A DNA stretch of 22,435 nt, taken from contig CALXKG010000005.1 of assembly GCA_944388825.1 (NCBI GenBank), positions 1 to 22,435 of the forward strand, read 5' to 3'. Shown here piece after piece: positions 1 to 7,039 of the stretch (the first letter of the stretch is position 1; each line of letters begins with the position of its first letter). The translations under genes and the position numbers were made by a program. Under the pieces are notes generated by a model, which saw only the letters and a list, made by a program, of their open reading frames with translations, was not told the origin of the DNA and made no database searches. The DNA is from an uncultured Clostridia bacterium (GTDB lineage Bacteria > Bacillota > Clostridia > Oscillospirales > Ruminococcaceae).

Positions 1-596
1 AAAAAATCCTGGCCTTACACCCCGACCACCTCTCCTGCTACCTCCTCAAGATCGAGCCCGGCACCCCCTTTGCCAGACGCCACGCCGAAACCGACTGCCC
101 ATCGGACGACGAGGCGGCGGACTTTTATCTCACTGTCTGCGAAACATTGCGGGCGGCAGGCTTCACCCATTACGAAATCTCCAACTTTGCCCGGCCGGGC
201 TATGAGAGCCGCCACAACCTCAAATACTGGCGGGATACCCCGTACATCGGCTTCGGCCCGGCCGCCCACTCCTGCTTCGGCGGAAAGCGGTTTTATAATC
301 CCGCCGACCTCGCCCTCTACATCGAAAAAGGCGGTCGGGTCTCGGCAGTCGAGGATGACGGGAGCTGCGGCGGGTATACCGAGCGGCTGATGCTGGGGCT
401 GCGGCTGGCGGGAGGGGTTTCCCTTTCGGAGATTGCCGCCCTTGACCCTGCCTTTACGCCGGAGGAACAGGCGGCGTTCGCCTCCCGCTGCGCGCCCTAT
501 ATCCGCGCGGGACTGATGGAGCGGAAGGACGGCCGCATCGCTATCACCGAAAAGGGGATGCTTGTCTCCAACGGGCTTTTGGCGGAGATTTTGTAG
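1..596 (+). CDS. hemW: HemW, radical SAM heme chaperone-type protein, C-terminal part (5' end outside window)
   Basis: The open frame enters from the left edge (first full codon at base 3) and stops with TAG at 594-596, giving about 197 residues. It begins KILALHPDHLSCYLLKIEPG, followed by TPFA, then HYEISNFARPGYESRHNLKYW and a GFGPAAHS motif. These are the hallmark segments of the HemW/coproporphyrinogen-oxidase-like radical SAM family, after the CxxxCxxC motif that lies upstream of the window. The C-terminal part (ERLMLGLRLAGG, then a winged-helix-like tail) is the usual HemW ending, so the protein is complete at this end. HemW proteins are heme chaperones and are often annotated as oxygen-independent coproporphyrinogen III oxidase, an activity most of them lack. 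In many Firmicutes hemW precedes hrcA-grpE-dnaK-dnaJ-prmA. Here prmA follows directly after a hairpin-rich gap. Confidence 0.93.
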   Translation, partial: KILALHPDHLSCYLLKIEPGTPFARRHAETDCPSDDEAADFYLTVCETLRAAGFTHYEISNFARPGYESRHNLKYWRDTPYIGFGPAAHSCFGGKRFYNPADLALYIEKGGRVSAVEDDGSCGGYTERLMLGLRLAGGVSLSEIAALDPAFTPEEQAAFASRCAPYIRAGLMERKDGRIAITEKGMLVSNGLLAEIL

Positions 597-976
597 ACAA
601 CTGTCGAAAAACCTGTTTTTGAAACGTAACAATCGGCGCTGGCGCTGATATTACGAAGAAACGGGCGAAGATCAGAAGTTTAGGGTCCAGCCCTTTTTAA
701 GAGGGCTCAGCTTTGCAAAGCAAAGCTGGTCGAATTGCTTTGCAATTCGACGCGAGGATAAAGGATGGGGCAGAGCCCTTTCCCAGGCTCCCATCTTCTG
801 TACTTCCGAAGCTGTCCACAGCTTTGCCACTGATAACGAAGGGTGCGCAGCACCCAAAATATTTTTAAAATAATCGGGTATTTGCCGGGCGCAGCTCGGC
901 AAATACCCTTTGGAGATTCTTTTTCCTGGGCGAAGCCCAGGAAAAAGAATCAAATAAAAAAGGAGCGTGACCCGCT
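597..976. repeat. Hairpin-rich intergenic element (at least six perfect inverted repeats)
   Basis: This 380-base gap has no credible gene but holds a run of perfect stem-loops. They are 689-694/702-707 (6-base arms), 709-716/720-727 (8), 730-738/742-750 (9), 841-846/850-855 (6), 876-887/897-908 (12) and 915-931/935-951 (17-base arms, GAA loop). Smaller dyads lie near 768-778 and 809-824. The last stem ends 25 bases before the prmA start, between any upstream promoter and the prmA ribosome binding site. Such a density of hairpins with three-base loops is typical of dispersed non-autonomous intergenic repeats (REP/MITE-like) in clostridial genomes. No second copy is visible in this window, so the dispersed-repeat reading is inference. 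The stems could also act as terminator of hemW, but none has a clear T-run. Confidence 0.7.
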
Positions 977-1948
977 ATGAACTGGGCAGAAATCAGCATC
1001 CAGACCACCACCGAAGGGATTGAGATCGTCACCGGTTTCCTGATGGCCCACGGCGTCAACCAGGTGATGATCGAGGACGCCGCCGATTTTGAAAACTTTT
1101 TGCAGGATACCACCGTCTACTGGGATTATGTGGACGAGGGGCTGATGGAAAAGATGGCGCACTGCGACACCAAGGTGAAGTTCTACCTGACCGACACCCC
1201 CGACGGCTACGAGACCCTTTCCCAGATCAAGTCCGACCTCACCCGCCTGCCGGCGGCAGAAGAGGGGATCGACCTCGGGACGCTGGCGGTCGAGGTCGTC
1301 TACAAGGAACAGGAAGAGTGGGAGACCGCCTGGCAGAAGTACTACCATCCGATTGAGGTGAGCGACAACCTGATCATCGTCCCCGAGTGGGAAAAGGTGG
1401 ACCTAAAGCCCGGGCAGAAGCAGCTGCTTTTAAACCCCGGCATGGCCTTCGGCACCGGCGGCCACAACACCACCCGGCTGGTCCTCTCGATGATGGATAA
1501 GCTGCCGCTAAAAGGCGTCCGGGTGCTGGACATGGGCTGCGGCAGCGGGATTTTGTCGATCGCGGCGCTGCTTTTGGGAGCCGGAGAGGTGACGGCGGTG
1601 GACATCGACCCGCTGGCGGTCAAGATCGCCGGGGAAAACGCCGGCTTAAACGGTGTCGGCGACGGGCGGCTGTCGGTGATCGCCGGGAATGTGCTGACCG
1701 ATGATGCGCTGGCGGACAAGCTGGCGGCCGAGCCGGTCGATTTAATCCTCGCCAACATCGTCGCCGACGTGCTGATCGGGATGGCGCCCCTCTTTGCCCG
1801 CTGCCTGAAGCCGGGCGGCTGCCTGATCGTCTCCGGCATCATCACCGAGCGGGCGGAAGAGGTGCTTTCGGTCCTGCGGGAAAACGGCTTTGCAGTCGCC
1901 GGCCAGCAGGAGGAAAACGGCTGGTGCGCCGCCCGGCTCAGCCGGTGA
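977..1948 (+). CDS. prmA: Ribosomal protein L11 methyltransferase PrmA
   Basis: The product has 323 residues, the normal length of the family. PrmA uses S-adenosylmethionine to trimethylate ribosomal protein L11 in the cytoplasm. The N-terminal ~120 residues form the L11-recognition domain (starting MNWAEISIQT). The Rossmann methyltransferase domain follows, with the PrmA signature NPGMAFGTGGHNTT at about 153-166, the SAM-binding loop VLDMGCGSG at 183-191, the acidic VDIDP after strand 2 and LILANIVA near residue 255 in place of the NPPY-type motif. The ATG has the RBS AAAAAGGAG about 10 bases upstream (961-967). It is likely co-directional with hemW but separated from it by the hairpin-rich gap, and it ends in a strong shared terminator. 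Confidence 0.95.
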   Translation: MNWAEISIQTTTEGIEIVTGFLMAHGVNQVMIEDAADFENFLQDTTVYWDYVDEGLMEKMAHCDTKVKFYLTDTPDGYETLSQIKSDLTRLPAAEEGIDLGTLAVEVVYKEQEEWETAWQKYYHPIEVSDNLIIVPEWEKVDLKPGQKQLLLNPGMAFGTGGHNTTRLVLSMMDKLPLKGVRVLDMGCGSGILSIAALLLGAGEVTAVDIDPLAVKIAGENAGLNGVGDGRLSVIAGNVLTDDALADKLAAEPVDLILANIVADVLIGMAPLFARCLKPGGCLIVSGIITERAEEVLSVLRENGFAVAGQQEENGWCAARLSR

Positions 1949-1964
1949 GGATAAACGGGAACAG

Positions 1965-2011
1965 AAAACTCCCCGGATGGGCGCGCATTGGCGTCCCATC
2001 CGGGGAGTTTT
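1965..2011. terminator. Bidirectional intrinsic terminator between prmA and dapL
   Basis: Perfect 17-base arms at 1965-1981 and 1995-2011 enclose a 13-base loop. The stem core is CTCCCCGGATGGG, preceded by AAAA and followed by TTTT on both strands. It lies 16 bases after the prmA stop and 9 bases after the convergent dapL stop, so it serves both genes. Confidence 0.93.
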
Positions 2012-2020
2012 GGCTCTATT

Positions 2021-3217
2021 TTATCTGTTCAGCAGCTCGCCCAGCAGTTTTTTCAGCCGCTCCGCCGCTTCGGCGGTGTTTTCATGGTCGTTAAAGGCAG
2101 TGAGCCGGAAGAACCCTTCGCCGTTCTTGCCAAACCCGGCGCCCGGCGTGCCGACGACCCCGGCCCTTTCCAGCAGCAGGTCGAAGAAGTCCCAGCTCTT
2201 CATCCCGCAGGGGCACTCCATCCAGATATAGGGGGAGTTTTTGCCGCCGGTGTAGCGGACGCCGAGGGAATCGAGGGTATTGGCGAGGACTTTGGCGTTC
2301 TGGCGGTAGTAGTCGATGTTGGCTCTCGTCTGGGCCTGGCCCTCTGCGGTGAAGACCGCTTCCGCCCCCCGCTGGACGATATAGGGGACGCCGTTAAATT
2401 TGGTGGTCTGGCGGCGGAGCCAGAAACCGTTCAGCTCCGCCCCCTCCCGGATGAGCGCCTTGGGGACAACCGTATAGCCGCAGCGTGTGCCGGTGAAGCC
2501 GGCGGTTTTGGAGAAGGAACAAAACTCAATCGCCACTTCCTTTGCTCCTTCGACCTCGTAGATCGAGCGGGGAAGGGCATCATCGGTAACAAAGCACTCA
2601 TAGGCGGCGTCAAAGAGGATGACGGCGTCTTTCTTCTTTGCGTACTCGACCCAGGTTTTCAGCTGGTCGTGGGTATAGACCGCGCCGGTGGGATTGTTGG
2701 GGGAGCAGATATAGATGATGTCGGCATCGACCGACTCATCGGGCATCGGCAGGAACCCGTTTTCCGCCGTCGCGTCGGCATAGACGACCTTCCGGCCGGC
2801 CATGACGTTGGTGTCGACATAGACCGGGTAGACGGGGTCGGGGATAAGGACAGTGTTGTCTTTGCCGAAGAGGTCGAGGATGTTGCCGACGTCCGATTTC
2901 GCGCCATCGCTTACAAAAATCTCATCCATCTGAAGGGTGACGCCCTTCTTTTCATAATACCGGGCGATCGCCTCCCGCAGGAAGTCGTACCCCTGTTCCG
3001 GGCCGTAGCCGCGGAAGGTCTCCTTGACCCCCATTTCAGCGCTTGCCTTCTCAAGGGCCGAGACGACGGCGGGGCAGAGGGGGAGGGTGACGTCGCCGAT
3101 GCCGAGGCGGATAATCGACTGGCCGGGGTGGGACGTCTGGTAGGCGGAGACTTTGTGGTTGATGTCGGTGAAGAGGTAGCTCTTTTCCAGATCAAGGTAG
3201 TGGCGGTTGATTTTCAT
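2021..3217 (-). CDS. dapL: LL-diaminopimelate aminotransferase
   Basis: The product has 398 residues and is a class I/II fold aminotransferase. It converts tetrahydrodipicolinate directly to LL-2,6-diaminopimelate using glutamate as amino donor, bypassing the succinylase/acetylase branches of lysine and peptidoglycan precursor synthesis. The DapL family is recognised by the N-terminus MKINRHYLDLEKSYLF, RLGIGDVTLPLCPAV (37-51), FRGYGPEQGYDFLREAI, SDGAKSD (103-109), CSPNNPTG (171-178) and the PLP-lysine motif SFSKTAGFTGTR with Lys237. The ATG has RBS AAAGGAG eight bases upstream. It lies downstream of pyrG in the same direction, with a 92-base gap. The product of DapL is the substrate of DapF, encoded two genes upstream. 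Confidence 0.95.
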   Translation of the reverse strand: MKINRHYLDLEKSYLFTDINHKVSAYQTSHPGQSIIRLGIGDVTLPLCPAVVSALEKASAEMGVKETFRGYGPEQGYDFLREAIARYYEKKGVTLQMDEIFVSDGAKSDVGNILDLFGKDNTVLIPDPVYPVYVDTNVMAGRKVVYADATAENGFLPMPDESVDADIIYICSPNNPTGAVYTHDQLKTWVEYAKKKDAVILFDAAYECFVTDDALPRSIYEVEGAKEVAIEFCSFSKTAGFTGTRCGYTVVPKALIREGAELNGFWLRRQTTKFNGVPYIVQRGAEAVFTAEGQAQTRANIDYYRQNAKVLANTLDSLGVRYTGGKNSPYIWMECPCGMKSWDFFDLLLERAGVVGTPGAGFGKNGEGFFRLTAFNDHENTAEAAERLKKLLGELLNR

Positions 3218-3253
3218 GATGGCTTCTCCTTTAAAATCATTACTCTCTTTTTC

Positions 3254-3290
3254 AGGCGAGGTGTTTCCACCCCGCCTTTTTCTCTATTTT
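3254..3290 (+). terminator. Hairpin plus T-tract between pyrG and dapL, oriented for plus-strand RNA
   Basis: Arms 3254-3263 and 3268-3277 pair over ten positions with one mismatch, which becomes a G-U wobble in minus-strand RNA. The loop is TTTC. On the plus strand the stem is followed by TTTTTCTCTATTTTTATTTG. The flanking genes are on the minus strand, where the hairpin is preceded by A-rich sequence and has no T-run. It therefore does not look like the pyrG terminator. It may stop antisense RNA or act as a processing or stability hairpin in the pyrG-dapL message. Confidence 0.4.
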
Positions 3291-3309
3291 TATTTGTCAG
3301 GATAACGGG

Positions 3310-4926
3310 TTATTTCCCCGCTTTTTCGTCCGCCTTTTTCAGCGAAGCGGCGATGAAGCGCTTAAAGAGCGGGTGGGCGCGGTTGGGGCGGGACTTGAAC
3401 TCGGGGTGGAACTGGACGCCGATATAGAAGTCCCGGTCGGTGATCTCGACCGTTTCGACCAGCCGTCCGTCGGGGGAACTGCCGGAGACGGTCAGCCCGG
3501 CGTCCTCGATCTGCTTGCGGAACTGGTTGTTGAATTCGTACCGGTGGCGGTGGCGCTCGCCGACTTCCGCCCGGCCGTAGGCCTCGAACATCCGGCTCCC
3601 CGCCTTGATGACGCAGGGGTAGCGCCCCAGCCGCATCGTGCCGCCTTTGGGGAGGTTGCCCTGCTGGTCGGGCATCAGGTCGATGACGCAGTAGGGGTTT
3701 TCGGGCGTAAACTCGCGGGAGTTGGCGCCCGTGAGGCCGCAGACGTTGCGGGCAAACTCGATGACCGCGATCTGCATCCCCAGGCAGATGCCGAAGTAGG
3801 GGACGTTATGCTCCCTGGCGTACCGGCAGGCGGAGATCATCCCCTCGATGCCGCGGTCGCCGAAGCCGCCGGGGAGGATGATGCCGTCGGCGGAACCGAG
3901 GTAGTCCGCCGCGTTCTCGTCTGTGATCTGCTCGGAGTCGACCCAGTCGATCTCCACCTTTGCGCCGTTTTCATACCCGGCGTGGGCCAGCGCCTCGGCG
4001 ACCGACAGGTAGGCGTCGTGCAGCTGGACGTATTTGCCGACCAGCGCGATCTTGACCGGCCGGGTCGCCTTTTCGATCCGGTCCAGCATCGCGGTCCACT
4101 CGGAGAGGTCGCAGCGGTCGTAGTGGATGTTCATCTTGCGGCAGACGATATCGGCCAGGTGGCTCTCCTCCAGCATCATCGGGGCCTGGTAGAGGACCGG
4201 CAGCGTCCGGTTCTCGATGACGCAGTCCTTTTCGACGTTGCAGAAAAGGGCGATCTTGTCCTTGACGCTCTGGTCGATCGGCTCGTCCACCCGGGCGACG
4301 ATGATGTCGGGGCTGATGCCGAGCCCCTGCAGCTCCCGGACCGAGTGCTGGGTCGGCTTGGTCTTATGCTCGTTGGAGCCGGAAATGTAGGGGACAAGGG
4401 TGACGTGGATAAAGAGGCAGTCGTCCCGGCCGACCTCGTGGGAGACCTGGCGGATCGCCTCCAGGAAGGGCTGGGACTCGATGTCGCCGATCGTGCCGCC
4501 GATCTCGGTGATGACGACGTCCGCCTGGGTCTTCTGGGCGACCGAGTAGATGAAGCTCTTGATCTCGTTGGTGATGTGGGGGATGACCTGGACGGTCGAG
4601 CCCAGGTATTCGCCGGCGCGCTCCTTGTTGAGGACGTTCCAGTAGACCTTGCCGGTGGTCAGGTTGGAGAAGCGGTTTAAGTCCTCGTCGATAAACCGCT
4701 CGTAGTGGCCGAGGTCGAGGTCGGTCTCGGCACCGTCCTCGGTGACGTAGACCTCGCCATGCTGGTAGGGGCTCATCGTCCCGGGGTCGACGTTGATGTA
4801 GGGATCCAGCTTCTGGGCCGCGACGGTCAGGCCCCGGCATTTGAGCAGCCGTCCTAAAGATGCCGCCGTAATGCCTTTGCCCAGTCCGGATACAACGCCG
4901 CCGGTTACGAATATATATTTAGCCAT
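3310..4926 (-). CDS. pyrG: CTP synthase (glutamine-hydrolysing)
   Basis: The product has 538 residues, full family length. It makes CTP from UTP, ATP and glutamine, the last step of pyrimidine nucleotide synthesis. The amidoligase domain starts MAKYIFVTGGVVSGLGKG (1-18) and carries EIGGTIGDIES (141-151) and the UTP/CTP site region SNEHKTKPTQHSV (184-196). The C-terminal class I glutamine amidotransferase domain has LPGGFGDRG (351-359), the nucleophile Cys381 in GICLGMQ, and His507/Glu509 in QFHPEF. The start is fixed by the conserved MAKYIFVTGG N-terminus. No Shine-Dalgarno sequence lies at normal distance: an AGGAGG is 36 bases upstream with a hairpin in between (see separate entry). It lies downstream of dapF, 98 bases away. 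Confidence 0.96.
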   Translation of the reverse strand: MAKYIFVTGGVVSGLGKGITAASLGRLLKCRGLTVAAQKLDPYINVDPGTMSPYQHGEVYVTEDGAETDLDLGHYERFIDEDLNRFSNLTTGKVYWNVLNKERAGEYLGSTVQVIPHITNEIKSFIYSVAQKTQADVVITEIGGTIGDIESQPFLEAIRQVSHEVGRDDCLFIHVTLVPYISGSNEHKTKPTQHSVRELQGLGISPDIIVARVDEPIDQSVKDKIALFCNVEKDCVIENRTLPVLYQAPMMLEESHLADIVCRKMNIHYDRCDLSEWTAMLDRIEKATRPVKIALVGKYVQLHDAYLSVAEALAHAGYENGAKVEIDWVDSEQITDENAADYLGSADGIILPGGFGDRGIEGMISACRYAREHNVPYFGICLGMQIAVIEFARNVCGLTGANSREFTPENPYCVIDLMPDQQGNLPKGGTMRLGRYPCVIKAGSRMFEAYGRAEVGERHRHRYEFNNQFRKQIEDAGLTVSGSSPDGRLVETVEITDRDFYIGVQFHPEFKSRPNRAHPLFKRFIAASLKKADEKAGK

Positions 4927-4968
4927 CGGTTTTCTTCGGGCTGTACGTTTTTACAGCCCTTACCTCCT
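4927..4968 (-). promoter_or_regulatory. pyrG leader: hairpin between a distal AGGAGG and the start codon
   Basis: Reading the minus strand, AGGAGG (bases 4968-4963) is followed by TAA. Next comes a perfect stem GGGCTGTA/TACAGCCC with a six-base AAAACG loop (4959-4938), then GAAGAAAACCG, then ATG. The linear spacing of 36 bases is far beyond the usual 5-10. If the stem folds, it shortens the effective spacing to roughly 14 bases. This resembles structured-leader translational control, but no known CTP-sensing element is recognised here. The pppGGGC-dependent attenuator of Bacillus pyrG needs a 5' GGGC and a terminator, and no terminator is visible. Confidence 0.55.
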
Positions 4969-5024
4969 CTTTATGATATTCTTTTTGCAGCACCGCCGCT
5001 TGCGGGACGGTATGGTTCAGGGGT

Positions 5025-5882
5025 TTAAATGCCGTAATCGGAAAGCTCGACACTGCCGGTGAAGGCGGTCACTGCCGGTCCGGTCATATAGACGGTTTTA
5101 CCGGTATAGCGGATGACAAGGTCGCCGCCCCGCAGGTGGACCAGCACATCCTCGCCGATTTGGCAACGGCCGTTTAGCACCGCCGCGACGGCCGCCGCGC
5201 AGGTACCGGTTCCACAGGCCCAGGTCTCCCCGCTGCCGCGCTCCCAGACCCGCATTTTCAGGGTCTTTCCGTCCAGCTGCTGGATAAATTCGGTGTTGAC
5301 GCCTTCCGGGAAGGCGGGATGATGCTCAAAGAGCGGGCCGATTTTTGCAAGGTCTAATTCCATTGGGTCGAAATCGATGAAGACGACTGCATGGGGGTTG
5401 CCCATCGAGACGCAGGTGACTTTATATTCCTTCCCGTCCACGGTGAGCGGGGCCGAGACGGCTTGTTCACCCGGAAAGTCCGCCGGGATTTCTTTTGGCG
5501 TGAGGACCGGCGCCCCCATGTCGACGGTGGCGGCGACGGCCCTGCCGTCCTCCGCCTGCATCCGGAGGGTTTTGATGCCGCTTAAGGTCTCGATGGTGAT
5601 CGTGTCCTTCCGGGCGATGCCGCTGTCGTAAACGTATTTTCCGACACACCGCACCCCGTTGCCGCACATCTTTCCTTCGCTGCCGTCGGCGTTGAACATC
5701 CGCATCTTCGCGTCCGCTTTATCCGATGGGCAGATGCAGATCATCCCGTCGCTGCCGATGCCGAAATGCCGGTCGGAAAGGGCAATGGCCGCTTTTTCAA
5801 AGTCAAAGGCCGGCGTTTTGAACATATCGACATAGATATAGTCGTTGCCGCAGCCGTGCATTTTTGTAAACTGGATTTCCAT
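5025..5882 (-). CDS. dapF: Diaminopimelate epimerase
   Basis: The product has 285 residues. It interconverts LL- and meso-diaminopimelate, giving the cross-linking residue of peptidoglycan and the direct precursor of lysine. It is a two-domain DapF/PrpF fold with both active-site cysteines: Cys73 in CGNGVRC (73-79) and Cys223 in WACGTGTCAA. MHGCGNDYIY (8-17), MRMFNADGSEGKMCGNG and the RGSGET segment (216-220) are also conserved. The start lies 13 bases after the carA stop, with only a G-run (GGGGGG) as a weak RBS, so translation is probably coupled to carA. Its partner DapL is two genes downstream. Confidence 0.96.
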   Translation of the reverse strand: MEIQFTKMHGCGNDYIYVDMFKTPAFDFEKAAIALSDRHFGIGSDGMICICPSDKADAKMRMFNADGSEGKMCGNGVRCVGKYVYDSGIARKDTITIETLSGIKTLRMQAEDGRAVAATVDMGAPVLTPKEIPADFPGEQAVSAPLTVDGKEYKVTCVSMGNPHAVVFIDFDPMELDLAKIGPLFEHHPAFPEGVNTEFIQQLDGKTLKMRVWERGSGETWACGTGTCAAAVAAVLNGRCQIGEDVLVHLRGGDLVIRYTGKTVYMTGPAVTAFTGSVELSDYGI

Positions 5883-5895
5883 TGGCGGGCCCCCC

Positions 5896-6975
5896 TTACG
5901 CCCTGTGGGCGTCCATCAGGGCGGTGAACTCGTCGAACAGGAAGCCGGTATCGTGGGGGCCGCCGCAGGCCTCCGGGTGGAACTGGACGGTGAAGGCGGG
6001 GAAGCTGGTGTACTGGATCCCCTCGCAGGTGCCGTCGTTGGCGTTTACATAGCGCATCTCGCCGCCTTCGGGCAGGCAGCCGGTATCGACCGCATAGCCG
6101 TGGTTCTGGCTGGAGACGTATACCCGGCCGGTCAGCAGGTTTTTGACCGGCTGGTTGGCGCCCCGGTGGCCGTATTTGAGCTTGACCGTCCTGCCGCCCC
6201 GGGCGAGGGCCAGAAGCTGGTGCCCGAGACAGATGCCGAAGATGGGCAGGCCGCTCTCCGAGACCTTCCGCAGCTCCCCGATGATGCCGGTGTTTTCGGC
6301 AGGGTCGCCGGGGCCGTTGGAAAGCATGACGCCGTCGGGCTTCAGGGCCAGCAGCTCTTCCGCCGTCGTTTCCGCCGGCAGGACGGTCACTTCACAGCCG
6401 CGCTTGACCAGCTCCCGTTCGATGTTCATCTTGGCGCCAAAGTCCCACAGGGCGACCTTATAGCGGGGCTCCCCTTCGGGGGAGAGGGTGTAGGCCTTGC
6501 CGGCCGAGACCGAGCCGACCGCGTCTTTGACCAGATAGGAACGGATCTCCTCCATATCGGCGTCGGAAGGGTCGGTGGTGATCCGGCCGTTCATGACCCC
6601 GTGCTCCCGGATGATGCGGGTCAGGGCCCGGGTGTCGATGCCGTAGAGGCCGGGGATGCCCGCCTCCTTGAGGTAGTGGTCCAGATCCCCTTCGCAGCGG
6701 AAGTTGGACGGGTGCTCGCATACCTCCCGGACGATATAGCCCTTGAGGGCGGGGGCGGCGCTTTCAAAGTCCGCCGGGATGACGCCGTAGTTGCCGATCA
6801 GCGGGAAGGTCTGTACGACGATCTGCCCGTAGTAGCTGGGGTCGGTCAGCGTCTCGAGGTAGCCGGTCATTGCGGTGGTGAAGACGACTTCGCCGGTCAC
6901 CGCGCCCTCGGCGCCGAAGGATTTCCCTTCGAAGACTTTGCCGTTTTCGAGGATGAGGTATGCTTTCTTGTCCAT
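5896..6975 (-). CDS. carA: Carbamoyl-phosphate synthase small (glutaminase) subunit
   Basis: The product has 359 residues. It hydrolyses glutamine and channels ammonia to the large subunit CarB for carbamoyl phosphate, feeding arginine and pyrimidines. The N-terminal CPSase domain is seen in LILENGKVFEGKSFGAEG, FTTAMTGYLETLTDPSY (33-49) and YGIDTRALTR (111-120). The amidotransferase domain carries SNGPGDP (219-225), nucleophile Cys249 in GICLGHQ, KYGHRGANQPV (268-278) and His333/Glu335 in QFHPEA. AAAGGA lies 13 bases upstream of the ATG. No carB is found next to it or anywhere in the window; carA instead sits between purF and dapF. It must therefore work with a CarB encoded elsewhere, or the cell has separately placed subunits. 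Confidence 0.95.
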   Translation of the reverse strand: MDKKAYLILENGKVFEGKSFGAEGAVTGEVVFTTAMTGYLETLTDPSYYGQIVVQTFPLIGNYGVIPADFESAAPALKGYIVREVCEHPSNFRCEGDLDHYLKEAGIPGLYGIDTRALTRIIREHGVMNGRITTDPSDADMEEIRSYLVKDAVGSVSAGKAYTLSPEGEPRYKVALWDFGAKMNIERELVKRGCEVTVLPAETTAEELLALKPDGVMLSNGPGDPAENTGIIGELRKVSESGLPIFGICLGHQLLALARGGRTVKLKYGHRGANQPVKNLLTGRVYVSSQNHGYAVDTGCLPEGGEMRYVNANDGTCEGIQYTSFPAFTVQFHPEACGGPHDTGFLFDEFTALMDAHRA

Positions 6976-7015
6976 CTTATTTGACCATTCCTTTCAGGGT
7001 TATTGGTTTATGAAA

Positions 7016-7033
7016 CGGGCGTTTGGCCGCCCG
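7016..7033 (-). other. Short hairpin in the purF-carA gap
   Basis: CGGGCG/CGCCCG arms (6 bases, 6-base loop) begin 7 bases beyond the purF stop on the minus strand and are followed by TTTCAT. It could be a weak terminator or an RNA-processing stem. The T-run is too short to call it a terminator, and purF and carA may still share a transcript. Confidence 0.3.
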
Positions 7034-7039
7034 GAGTTG

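Noticed and set aside
672..953. Minus-strand open frame of 93 codons in the hemW-prmA gap
   Set aside because: It is made up of the hairpin repeats read through, has no RBS and resembles no protein family; the inverted repeats explain it.
1988..3427. Plus-strand open frame of 479 codons opposite dapL
   Set aside because: It is an antisense shadow created by high GC and codon bias; the minus strand carries an unmistakable DapL.
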